A DNA stretch of 64,000 nucleotides from Mariniflexile fucanivorans (GTDB taxonomy: Bacteria > Bacteroidota > Bacteroidia > Flavobacteriales > Flavobacteriaceae): NCBI RefSeq assembly GCF_004341235.1, contig NZ_SLUP01000002.1, positions 620,001 through 684,000 on the forward strand, in the 5' to 3' direction. The notes under the pieces were generated by a model. It did not search any database and was not told the DNA's origin. It saw only the letters and a list, made by a program, of their open reading frames with translations. The number at the start of each line of letters is the position of its first letter. Position 1 is the first letter of the stretch. The position numbers and the translations under genes are program-made. Below, piece by piece: positions 9,632 to 20,080 of this stretch.

Positions 9632-9716
9632 ATCAAAACTTATATTTTCACTTCTCACGAATAAGTTTTGATAAGTTTACCGCTTATCAAATAGTATTAA
9701 TTTTAACATACTATTT
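9632..9716 (+). promoter_or_regulatory. structured leader with overlapping alternative hairpins
   Basis: Three inverted repeats are chained: 9632-9643 with 9661-9672 (12 bp, perfect), 9667-9675 with 9683-9691 (9 bp, perfect) and 9689-9697 with 9708-9716 (9 bp, perfect), the last ending next to the ATG at 9718. The first two share 9667-9672 and so cannot form together. The 17-bp repeat copy 9640-9656 fills much of the first loop. It could be an RNA switch, or the palindromes could be DNA operator sites. Confidence 0.55.
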
Positions 9717-9717
9717 A

Positions 9718-11076
9718 ATGGAAAAGCGTAAGTTAAGTTTCTGGGAAATTTGGAACATGAGTTTCGGATTCTTGGGAATACAAATGGGTTTCGCCCTACA
9801 AAATGCCAACGCAAGTAGAATTCTTCAAATCTTTGGAGCCGATGTTCATGAACTATCATGGTTTTGGATAATTGCGCCCTTAATGGGTTTAATTGTTCAA
9901 CCTATTATAGGCTATTATAGTGATAAAACTTGGGGTCGTTTTGGAAGAAGAAAGCCTTATTTTTTAATTGGTGCTATTTTAGCTTCTATTGGTTTGGTTT
10001 TAATGCCACAGGCAGATATTTTTATTGCCTTTTTACCCGCACTTTGGGTAGGTGCTGGCATGCTCATGATTATGGATGCCTCTTTTAACATTGCCATGGA
10101 ACCCTTTCGTGCTTTGGTGGGTGATAATCTTCGTACAGACCAACGGACACTAGGCTTTAGCGTACAAACAGCTTTAATAGGTTTTGGTGCCGTTATTGGC
10201 TCATGGTTACCTTATGCTTTACACAATTGGTTTGGAGTATCAAACGAAACTTCCGCAGGCATAGTACCAACCAACTTAATTCTATCTTTTATTATTGGTG
10301 CGGTAATTTTAATCATTTCGATTTTGGTAACCATTGTTGGAACTAAAGAATACTCGCCAGCCGAATTAGCTAGTTTTGAAAATGACCATGCTCATACAGA
10401 TATTTCTAATATTGATGAAACAGAAAAATCAAGTTTATTAGATATTTTTGAAGACTTTAAAAAAATGCCATCTACCATGCGCCAATTAAGTTGGGTGCAA
10501 TTCTTTTCTTGGTTTGGTCTTTTTGGTATGTGGGTTTTTGCAACTCCTGCCATAGCGCAACATATTTATGGATTGCCTTATACAGATAGCAGTAGCATGA
10601 TGTATCAAGATGCAGGTGATTGGATAGGCATTCTATTTGGCGTCTACAATTTGGTATCTGCATTTTATGCGTTTGCATTGCCTTATATCGCTAAAAAATT
10701 AGGCAGAAAACGTACCCATGCTACATCTTTGGTTATTGGTGGTTTAGGCTTACTCTCCATTTATATTATGCCAGACAAAAACTGGTTGATAGTTTCAATG
10801 GTAGGCGTTGGTATCGCTTGGGCTAGCATTCTAGCCATGCCTTATGCTATTTTAGCAGGTTCTATTTCACCTAAAAAAATGGGAGTTTATATGGGAATTT
10901 TCAATTTTTTTATAGTAATCCCACAAATAATTAATGCGCTAATAGGTGGCCCATTAGTTAAATACGCTTATGGTAACCAGGCCATTTTCGCATTACTAAC
11001 AAGTGGCGTTAGTTTTTTAATAGCTGCCATGTTAGTATCAAAAGTAAAAGATGTTGACGACGTAATAAAATCATAA
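9718..11076 (+). CDS. MFS sugar transporter (SLC45/maltose-type)
   Basis: 452 residues with about twelve hydrophobic segments. Major facilitator signature GYYSDKTWGRFGRRKPYFLIGA after the second segment, and a short charged loop about residues 220-245 between the two halves. Flavobacterial homologues of this type sit in alpha-glucan loci and are taken as inner-membrane maltose/maltooligosaccharide symporters. Only 3 nt separate it from beta-phosphoglucomutase and the GH65 gene follows, consistent with import of intact maltose for phosphorolysis. The exact substrate is inferred from context. Confidence 0.88.
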   Translation: MEKRKLSFWEIWNMSFGFLGIQMGFALQNANASRILQIFGADVHELSWFWIIAPLMGLIVQPIIGYYSDKTWGRFGRRKPYFLIGAILASIGLVLMPQADIFIAFLPALWVGAGMLMIMDASFNIAMEPFRALVGDNLRTDQRTLGFSVQTALIGFGAVIGSWLPYALHNWFGVSNETSAGIVPTNLILSFIIGAVILIISILVTIVGTKEYSPAELASFENDHAHTDISNIDETEKSSLLDIFEDFKKMPSTMRQLSWVQFFSWFGLFGMWVFATPAIAQHIYGLPYTDSSSMMYQDAGDWIGILFGVYNLVSAFYAFALPYIAKKLGRKRTHATSLVIGGLGLLSIYIMPDKNWLIVSMVGVGIAWASILAMPYAILAGSISPKKMGVYMGIFNFFIVIPQIINALIGGPLVKYAYGNQAIFALLTSGVSFLIAAMLVSKVKDVDDVIKS

Positions 11077-11079
11077 TTA

Positions 11080-11733
11080 ATGAATACAATAGGAGTAATA
11101 TTCGATTTAGACGGTGTTATTGTAGACACAGCAAAATATCATTATCTGGCATGGAAAAAACTTGCCGATGCTTTGGGTTTTGAATTTACCGAAGCCAATA
11201 ACGAATTGCTGAAAGGTGTAAGTAGAGTTCGATCTTTAGAAATTTTGCTAGGTATTGGTAAGGTTACCGTATCGGAAACCGAAAAACAAAAAATGCTTAT
11301 CAGTAAAAATGAAGATTATTTGGGCTACATCACAAAAATGAATGCCAATGAAATTTTACCAGGAGCTGAAAAACTATTAAACACTCTAGATGCTTTAGGT
11401 ATTCATTATGTGCTAGGATCTGCTAGTAAAAATGCCGAATTAATTTTAAAGCAAGTAAACTTATACCATCGTTTTTATGGCATTGTTGATGGTAATGATG
11501 TTTCAAAAGCAAAACCAGACCCCGAAGTGTTTTTAATAGGTGCAAAAAAACTAAACCTATCGCCAGAAAAATGTATTGTTTTTGAAGATGCCATTGCTGG
11601 TGTGGAAGCTGCTAATATCGCTGGAATGACTTCCGTTGGTATTGGCGATAAAGAAACGCTTAAAGCTGCCGATTTCAACTTCAATAACTTAACAGAAATA
11701 CCTGAAGATTTCTTTAGCAAATTCAGTATTTAA
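11080..11733 (+). CDS. pgmB: beta-phosphoglucomutase
   Basis: 217 residues, HAD superfamily. N-terminal FDLDGVIVDT gives nucleophile Asp9 and acid/base Asp11; a helical cap follows (YHYLAWKKLADALGFEF), then GSASKNA, KAKPDPEVF and FEDAIAGVEAA motifs. It converts beta-D-glucose-1-phosphate to glucose-6-phosphate in the cytoplasm. It sits 3 nt after the transporter and 14 nt before the GH65 gene, whose product would supply the beta anomer. This pairing strongly supports the assignment. Confidence 0.93.
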   Translation: MNTIGVIFDLDGVIVDTAKYHYLAWKKLADALGFEFTEANNELLKGVSRVRSLEILLGIGKVTVSETEKQKMLISKNEDYLGYITKMNANEILPGAEKLLNTLDALGIHYVLGSASKNAELILKQVNLYHRFYGIVDGNDVSKAKPDPEVFLIGAKKLNLSPEKCIVFEDAIAGVEAANIAGMTSVGIGDKETLKAADFNFNNLTEIPEDFFSKFSI

Positions 11734-11747
11734 AAAAAGATTATAAA

Positions 11748-14054
11748 ATGAATCAAGATTATATCATACCAAATAATTGGTCAGTTATAGAAGAAGGTTT
11801 TGATGCGTCGCGCGTTGAATCTTCCGAAAGTCTTTTTAGTATCGGTAATGGTGCCATGGGGCAACGTGCCAATTTTGAAGAGCACTATTCTGGAAAAACG
11901 TTTCAGGGTAGTTATATTGCTGGGGTTTACTACCCAGACAAAACCCGTGTAGGTTGGTGGAAAAACGGTTATCCGGAGTATTTTGCCAAAGTACTAAACG
12001 CACCTAGTTGGATAGGTATTAACGTAACGGTAAATGGCGAAGCTCTCGATTTGTTTACCTGTAAAAAAGTGGGAAATTTCAGAAGGGAACTTAATATGAA
12101 AGAAGGATGGTTGTCTAGAAGTTTTTCAGCAACACTTCAGAATAATATTGAGATTGAAGTTGAAGCAATACGCTTTCTAAGTTTAGAACTCGATGAAGTT
12201 GGCGCCATTCAATACAGTGTAAAACCCGTAAACAATGATGCTACCATCATTTTTCAACCCTACTTAAGTAGTGCCATAACCAATAAAGACACTAATTGGG
12301 ATGATAAATTTTGGAATACCTTGGATGTGAATCTCGAAAACCGTCAGGCTTTCATTCAAGCTAAAACCATGAAAACGGAGTTTCATACGTGTACGTTCAT
12401 GGAGTCTCAACTATTTTTAAATGATAAAGCTTTATCTATACAACCCGTTTCAGAAAAAACTGAAAATTTTGTATCTTTTACCTATTCACAAGAAGTAAAA
12501 AAAGGAGACATATTAAGCATTCACAAATTTGGTGGTTATACTGTGGATAGATACCACGATAAAACCGAATTAGTTTCAGCTGCAAAAAAAGCTTTAAAAA
12601 AAGCTACCGATTTAGGCTTTCATGACTTATTGCAAACCCAAAAACAAGCTTGGGCAAACATTTGGGACATGGCAGACATCACTATTGAAGGGGACGTAAA
12701 AGCACAACAAGGGATTCGTTTTAATATTTTTCAGTTGAATCAAACCTATCTAGGAAAAGATTCGCGTTTAAATATTGGTCCAAAAGGTTTTACAGGTGAA
12801 AAATATGGAGGAAGCACTTATTGGGATACCGAAGCCTATTGCATCCCTTTTTACATGGCAACTAAAGACCAACACGTTGCTAAAAGTCTTTTAGAATACC
12901 GTTACAATCATTTAGAAAAAGCTATTGAAAATGCTGAAAAATTAGGTTTTAAAAATGGTGCTGCTTTGTACCCCATGGTCACCATGAACGGGGAGGAAAG
13001 CCATAATGAATGGGAAATTACCTTTGAGGAAATCCATAGAAATGGTGCCATAGCATTTGCGATTTACAATTACTTCCGTTTTACTGGCGATTACAGTTAT
13101 ATTCCAGAAAAAGGTTTGGAAGTTTTGATAGGAATTGCTCGTTTTTGGGAACAACGTGCTACGTTTTCGACCGATAAAAACAAATATGTAATTTTAGGGG
13201 TTACCGGACCAAATGAGTATGAAAACAATATCAACAATAATTTTTATACTAATTATTTAGCAAAATGGTGTATTAATTATGCATTGGAAAATATAACTAA
13301 AATTGAATCGGAGTATCCATCAGATTACACCCGAATCATGAATAAAACAAAATTATCTAAAGCTGAAATAACGCAATGGAAAGCCGTTGCAGATGGGATG
13401 TATTTCCCCTATTCAGAAAAGCATCAAGTATATTTACAACAAGATGGTTTTTTAGATAAAGAATTAATAACGGTAGCCAATTTAGCGCCTTCACAACGCC
13501 CCATCAATCAAAAATGGAGTTGGGACAGAATTTTACGTTCACCGTATATAAAACAAGCCGACACCTTACAAGGTCTGTACTTTTTTGAAGACCAATTTAC
13601 AACTGAAGAATTAGAACGCCATTTCGATTTTTATGAACCTTTTACAGTTCATGAAAGCTCGTTATCGCCTTGTGTACACAGCATTCAAGCGGCAAAATTG
13701 GGCAGAATGGAACAAGCTTACACCTTCTATTTAAGAACCTCTCGTTTAGATTTGGATGATTACAACCATGAAGTTCATGAAGGGTTGCACATTACTTCCA
13801 TGGCAGGAACTTGGATGAGCATTGTTGAAGGTTTTGGTGGTATGCGTGTTATAAATAATAAATTAACATTCAATCCGCAAATACCTAAAAAATGGAAAAC
13901 CTATTCATTTAAAATTAATTTTAGAAACCATATTTTAAAGGTTACAGTAACTCAAAAATATACCACTTTTGAATTGGAAACTGATACCGAATTGGAAATT
14001 AATGTTGATAACAAAACGATACAGCTTCAAAAAAAACGATTGATAGCCATTTAA
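11748..14054 (+). CDS. GH65 maltose phosphorylase
   Basis: 768 residues without a signal peptide, so cytoplasmic. The N-terminal beta-sandwich (about 1-280) leads to an (alpha/alpha)6 barrel. The conserved block MNGEESHNEWEITFEEIHRN (414-432) carries the family's general-acid Glu, and GVTGPNEYENNINNNFYTN follows. Inverting phosphorolysis of maltose gives glucose and beta-glucose-1-phosphate. Family 65 also contains trehalose, kojibiose and nigerose phosphorylases; maltose is favoured by the starch locus and adjacent pgmB. The frame is intact. Confidence 0.87.
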   Translation: MNQDYIIPNNWSVIEEGFDASRVESSESLFSIGNGAMGQRANFEEHYSGKTFQGSYIAGVYYPDKTRVGWWKNGYPEYFAKVLNAPSWIGINVTVNGEALDLFTCKKVGNFRRELNMKEGWLSRSFSATLQNNIEIEVEAIRFLSLELDEVGAIQYSVKPVNNDATIIFQPYLSSAITNKDTNWDDKFWNTLDVNLENRQAFIQAKTMKTEFHTCTFMESQLFLNDKALSIQPVSEKTENFVSFTYSQEVKKGDILSIHKFGGYTVDRYHDKTELVSAAKKALKKATDLGFHDLLQTQKQAWANIWDMADITIEGDVKAQQGIRFNIFQLNQTYLGKDSRLNIGPKGFTGEKYGGSTYWDTEAYCIPFYMATKDQHVAKSLLEYRYNHLEKAIENAEKLGFKNGAALYPMVTMNGEESHNEWEITFEEIHRNGAIAFAIYNYFRFTGDYSYIPEKGLEVLIGIARFWEQRATFSTDKNKYVILGVTGPNEYENNINNNFYTNYLAKWCINYALENITKIESEYPSDYTRIMNKTKLSKAEITQWKAVADGMYFPYSEKHQVYLQQDGFLDKELITVANLAPSQRPINQKWSWDRILRSPYIKQADTLQGLYFFEDQFTTEELERHFDFYEPFTVHESSLSPCVHSIQAAKLGRMEQAYTFYLRTSRLDLDDYNHEVHEGLHITSMAGTWMSIVEGFGGMRVINNKLTFNPQIPKKWKTYSFKINFRNHILKVTVTQKYTTFELETDTELEINVDNKTIQLQKKRLIAI

Positions 14055-14062
14055 TAATTTAA

Positions 14063-16216
<2,154 letters not shown>

Positions 16217-16234
16217 TCAAACAACAATAGGTTT

Positions 16235-18130
16235 ATGAATTACTATCTCAAAAAGAGGGTAATAGGTTTAATACTTCTACTAAATAGCATAATAGGATAT
16301 TCCCAAGTAGAACGTATTGAGCCCTTAAATTGGTGGGTGAATTTTAAAAATACCGAATTACAATTATTGGTTAAACATCCAAATATATCAGAAGCAATTC
16401 CCAGTATTTCTTATAATGGGGTTTCTATTAAAAAAACCCATCAAGCAGATAGTCCTAATTATTTGTTTATTGATTTAGACATTGACAAAACAACCCGTGC
16501 AGGAAGTTTTAATATCGTATTTAAGTTTAAAAACGGGAAAGTTATAAAACAAACTTATAAACTTAAAGAAAGATTAAAACCATCAGAGGAATTTATAGGT
16601 TTTAATAGCTCAGACGTTATTTATCTTATCACTCCCGATCGATTTTCCAACGGAAAAAACTCAAACGATATTGATAAAAATTTATTAGAAAAAAGTATTG
16701 ATAGAACGAATGATTATGCACGCCATGGCGGTGATATTAAAGGCATCACCAACCATTTAGATTATATGGAACGTATGGGCTTTACCGCCATATGGCCTTG
16801 TCCTCTATTAACGAATGATATGCCTAATGGTTCCTACCATGGCTATGCGATGACCGATTTTTATGAAATCGACCCGCGTTTTGGTACTCTAGAAGAATAC
16901 TTGGAACTATCAAATTCTGCGCAAAAAAAAGGTATAAAATTAATTATGGACCAAGTGGCAAATCATTGCGGATTAGAGCATTGGTGGATGAAAGATTTAC
17001 CATTTAAAGATTGGGTAAACTATCAAAAAAACTACGAAGACAATAAACGTAACTGGAGCGATAAAGTAACCATAACTTCTAATCACAGACGCACGAGTAA
17101 CCAAGATCCCTATGCCTCAAAAAAAGATCATAAAATAATGAATGATGGTTGGTTCGTATCTAACATGCCCGATTTAAACCAACGCAATCCGTTTATGGCA
17201 AAATATATTATACAGAATAGTATTTGGTGGATTGAAACGGCTGGTTTAGGTGGCATTCGTCAAGACACCTACCCCTATCCTGATAAAGAATTTATGAGTG
17301 AATGGGCAGGAGCTATTATGGAAGAATATCCTAATTTTAGCATTGTAGGCGAAGAATGGAGCCTAAACCCTTTGCTGGTTGGCTATTGGCAAAAAGGTGC
17401 CAATAACAGAGATGGCTATGAATCTCATTTAAAATCACCCATGGATTTTCCTATGCAACACAACATCGTTGAAGCTTTAAATGAAAATGAAACTTGGAGT
17501 ACTGGATTAATAAAAATGTATGAAGGTTTAGCCAACGATTTTAATTATGCTACTCCAAAAGACATTATGATTTTTCCAGACAACCACGATATGAGTCGTA
17601 TTTTTACTCAATTGAAAGAGGATGTAGTGAATACCAAAATGGCATTGGGTTACATACTAACATTGCCTAGAATTCCTCAAATATATTACGGCACAGAAAT
17701 ATTAATGAATGATTCGGCAAATCCGGGCGACCATGGTTTAATCCGTACCGATTTTCCAGGTGGATGGGATGGTGATTCTATAGATGTTTTTTCAGGTGAA
17801 GGGTTAACTATTGCCCAAAAAGATATGCAAAATTTTATAAAGAAAATTTTAAACTACCGCAAAAATAGTAAAGCCATACATGATGGAAACACGATTCATT
17901 TTGCGCCATTTTCTGAAACTTATGTACTGTTTAGAATTTTAGAAAATGAAACGGTTGTAGTTATCATTAACAAAAATGAAAACCCAATAACTTTAGATTT
18001 AAAAAGATATGATGAAGTGGGTTTAAAAGGAAAAACCTTAAAAAATATAGTGACTAATGAAACGTTTTTTTGGGACCAAGAAATGACGCTAAACTCTAAA
18101 GGAATTAGCATATTAACCACTAAAAAATAA
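16235..18130 (+). CDS. GH13 cyclomaltodextrinase/neopullulanase-like enzyme
   Basis: 631 residues, signal peptide ending near IIGYSQ. An N-terminal beta-sandwich (about 25-115, beginning RIEPLNWWVNF) matches the cyclomaltodextrinase N-domain; the barrel carries nucleophile Asp344 (IRQDTYPYPD), general acid Glu373 (VGEEW) and Asp452 (FPDNHD). A C-terminal beta-domain closes the protein. It resembles the Flavobacterium sp. 92 cyclodextrinase type and SusA. Likely periplasmic cleavage of cyclodextrins, pullulan fragments or maltodextrins. It starts 18 nt after the GH97 gene and ends 5 nt before the next GH13. Confidence 0.9.
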   Translation: MNYYLKKRVIGLILLLNSIIGYSQVERIEPLNWWVNFKNTELQLLVKHPNISEAIPSISYNGVSIKKTHQADSPNYLFIDLDIDKTTRAGSFNIVFKFKNGKVIKQTYKLKERLKPSEEFIGFNSSDVIYLITPDRFSNGKNSNDIDKNLLEKSIDRTNDYARHGGDIKGITNHLDYMERMGFTAIWPCPLLTNDMPNGSYHGYAMTDFYEIDPRFGTLEEYLELSNSAQKKGIKLIMDQVANHCGLEHWWMKDLPFKDWVNYQKNYEDNKRNWSDKVTITSNHRRTSNQDPYASKKDHKIMNDGWFVSNMPDLNQRNPFMAKYIIQNSIWWIETAGLGGIRQDTYPYPDKEFMSEWAGAIMEEYPNFSIVGEEWSLNPLLVGYWQKGANNRDGYESHLKSPMDFPMQHNIVEALNENETWSTGLIKMYEGLANDFNYATPKDIMIFPDNHDMSRIFTQLKEDVVNTKMALGYILTLPRIPQIYYGTEILMNDSANPGDHGLIRTDFPGGWDGDSIDVFSGEGLTIAQKDMQNFIKKILNYRKNSKAIHDGNTIHFAPFSETYVLFRILENETVVVIINKNENPITLDLKRYDEVGLKGKTLKNIVTNETFFWDQEMTLNSKGISILTTKK

Positions 18131-18135
18131 ACAAA

Positions 18136-20016
18136 ATGAAAAAACAGCATATCTACATTTTGTTAGCAATAGCCTCCGTTATATATAGCTGCAATAAAAC
18201 AAAAAAAACAGATTTAACAAAAATGCCCACAGTAGAAAATACCAGTAAAAAAGAAGTTATTTATCAAGTATTTACCAGACTTTTTGGAAACACCAATACC
18301 AATAACAAACCTTGGGGTTCTATGGAAGAAAATGGCGTTGGAAAGTTTAACGATTTTACCGATAAAGCCTTAAAAGAAATTAAAAATTTAGGGGTCACCC
18401 ATATTTGGTACACGGGCGTTCCGCACCACGATGTTATAACAGATTACACCCAATATGGCATTTCTGCCGATGATCCCGATGTGGTAAAAGGACGTGCCGG
18501 TTCACCGTATGCCGTAAAGGATTATTATAATGTAAACCCCGATTTAGCTGTAAATGTTGAAAAAAGATTAGAAGAGTTTAAAGCACTTATTGAAAGAACT
18601 CATAAAGCAGGCCTTAAAGTAATTATTGATATTGTACCCAACCATATTGCTAGAAATTACAAAGGATTAACAAACCCTGTTGGTGTTGAAGATTTTGGTG
18701 CTACCGATGATAAAAAGGTAATTTATAATGTGAACAATAATTTCTATTACAACCCTAATGAAACGTTTAAGGTGCCTGTTTGGGAAAATGGATATTCGCC
18801 TTTAGGTGATGAAAAACATCCGCTTGTAGATAATTACTTTGATGAAAACCCTGCCAAATGGACTGGAAATGGGTCTCGCATGTCGCAACCTAACATTAAT
18901 GATTGGTACGAAACCGTAAAAATTAATTATGGTATCTCACCCGAAGGAAAAAAAGATTTTAACGAATTACCTGCTGGTTTCGAAAATGAAGATTATAAAA
19001 CTCATTTTGATTTTTGGAAAGACAAAACCGTCCCTAGTTCATGGACGAAATTTAGAGATATCGCTTTATATTGGATTGATTTTGGTGTAGATGGTTTTCG
19101 GTATGATATGGCGGAAATGGTACCTGTAGAATTTTGGAGCTATATGAACTCTAGTATTAAAATGAAAAACCCAGATGCTTTTTTAATGGCAGAAGTTTAC
19201 AACCCTAATTTGTACAGAGATTATATTAAAAAAGGAAAAATGGATTATTTGTATGATAAAGTACAACTTTACGATACACTTAAACACGTGATGCAAGGCT
19301 ATGGAAAAACAGATAACATCCCTCCTATTCAAGATAATTTAAAAGATATAGAACACCACATGCTCCATTTTTTGGAAAATCATGACGAACAACGTATCGC
19401 TAGTCCTGAATTTGCTGCAAACGCCGAAAAAGGCAAACCTGCCATGGTAGTTTCGGCAACCATAAGTACATCGCCAACCATGATTTATTTTGGGCAGGAA
19501 GTTGGAGAACCCGGAGCTGAAGATGCGGGCTTTGGCAAACCGTCAAGAACCTCTATTTTCGATTATATTGGTGTACCCCATTTACAACGTTGGGTAAATA
19601 ACAAACAATTTGATGGTGGGCAATCAACCGAATCTGAAAAACAGTTAAGAGATTTTTATAGTCGATTATTGAATTTCACCATAAACAGTTCTGCGTTGGC
19701 AGGAAACTATCAAGATATTCATCAATTCAATAGAGAAAACACTCAAAATTACACAGATAAAGTATTGTCTTTTGTGCGTTGGAGTTCTAATGAAAAATTA
19801 ATTATTATATCAAATTTTGATGCAGATAATGGACATGAATTTGAATTAAAATTACCAAATACTATTATAAAGGAATGGCAATTTAACAATGGAGTTTATA
19901 AAGTTTCTGATGCACTTTACAATCAATTTTCATCTGAATTAGTAGTTGAAAATGGCATAGGAACGGTATCTGTTAAACTAAAACCGTTGGAATCTTTCAT
20001 ACTAAAAATTCAATAA
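18136..20016 (+). CDS. GH13 alpha-amylase-family lipoprotein
   Basis: 626 residues. Lipoprotein signal with Cys19; the following NKTKK is basic, unlike the acidic surface-export tag, so a periplasm-facing location is more likely. GH13 barrel with Asp324 (GFRYDMAEM), Glu353 (LMAEVYN) and Asp417 (ENHDEQR), and the region I motif DIVPNH. A C-terminal beta-domain ends in PLESFILKIQ. It acts on alpha-1,4-glucans; the exact product pattern cannot be read from sequence. It is tightly linked to the preceding GH13 (5 nt). Confidence 0.88.
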   Translation: MKKQHIYILLAIASVIYSCNKTKKTDLTKMPTVENTSKKEVIYQVFTRLFGNTNTNNKPWGSMEENGVGKFNDFTDKALKEIKNLGVTHIWYTGVPHHDVITDYTQYGISADDPDVVKGRAGSPYAVKDYYNVNPDLAVNVEKRLEEFKALIERTHKAGLKVIIDIVPNHIARNYKGLTNPVGVEDFGATDDKKVIYNVNNNFYYNPNETFKVPVWENGYSPLGDEKHPLVDNYFDENPAKWTGNGSRMSQPNINDWYETVKINYGISPEGKKDFNELPAGFENEDYKTHFDFWKDKTVPSSWTKFRDIALYWIDFGVDGFRYDMAEMVPVEFWSYMNSSIKMKNPDAFLMAEVYNPNLYRDYIKKGKMDYLYDKVQLYDTLKHVMQGYGKTDNIPPIQDNLKDIEHHMLHFLENHDEQRIASPEFAANAEKGKPAMVVSATISTSPTMIYFGQEVGEPGAEDAGFGKPSRTSIFDYIGVPHLQRWVNNKQFDGGQSTESEKQLRDFYSRLLNFTINSSALAGNYQDIHQFNRENTQNYTDKVLSFVRWSSNEKLIIISNFDADNGHEFELKLPNTIIKEWQFNNGVYKVSDALYNQFSSELVVENGIGTVSVKLKPLESFILKIQ

Positions 20017-20080
20017 ATCAATGATGCTTCAAGATCTTACAGAGGTTTTTAAAATTCTTGGGGTTTAAAAAAAATAAAAA

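Noticed and set aside
20017-20080. Possible repeat or small element between the last two GH13 genes
   Set aside because: CAAGATCTTACAGAGG...TTCTTGG gives only weak partial pairing; no second copy found in the window.
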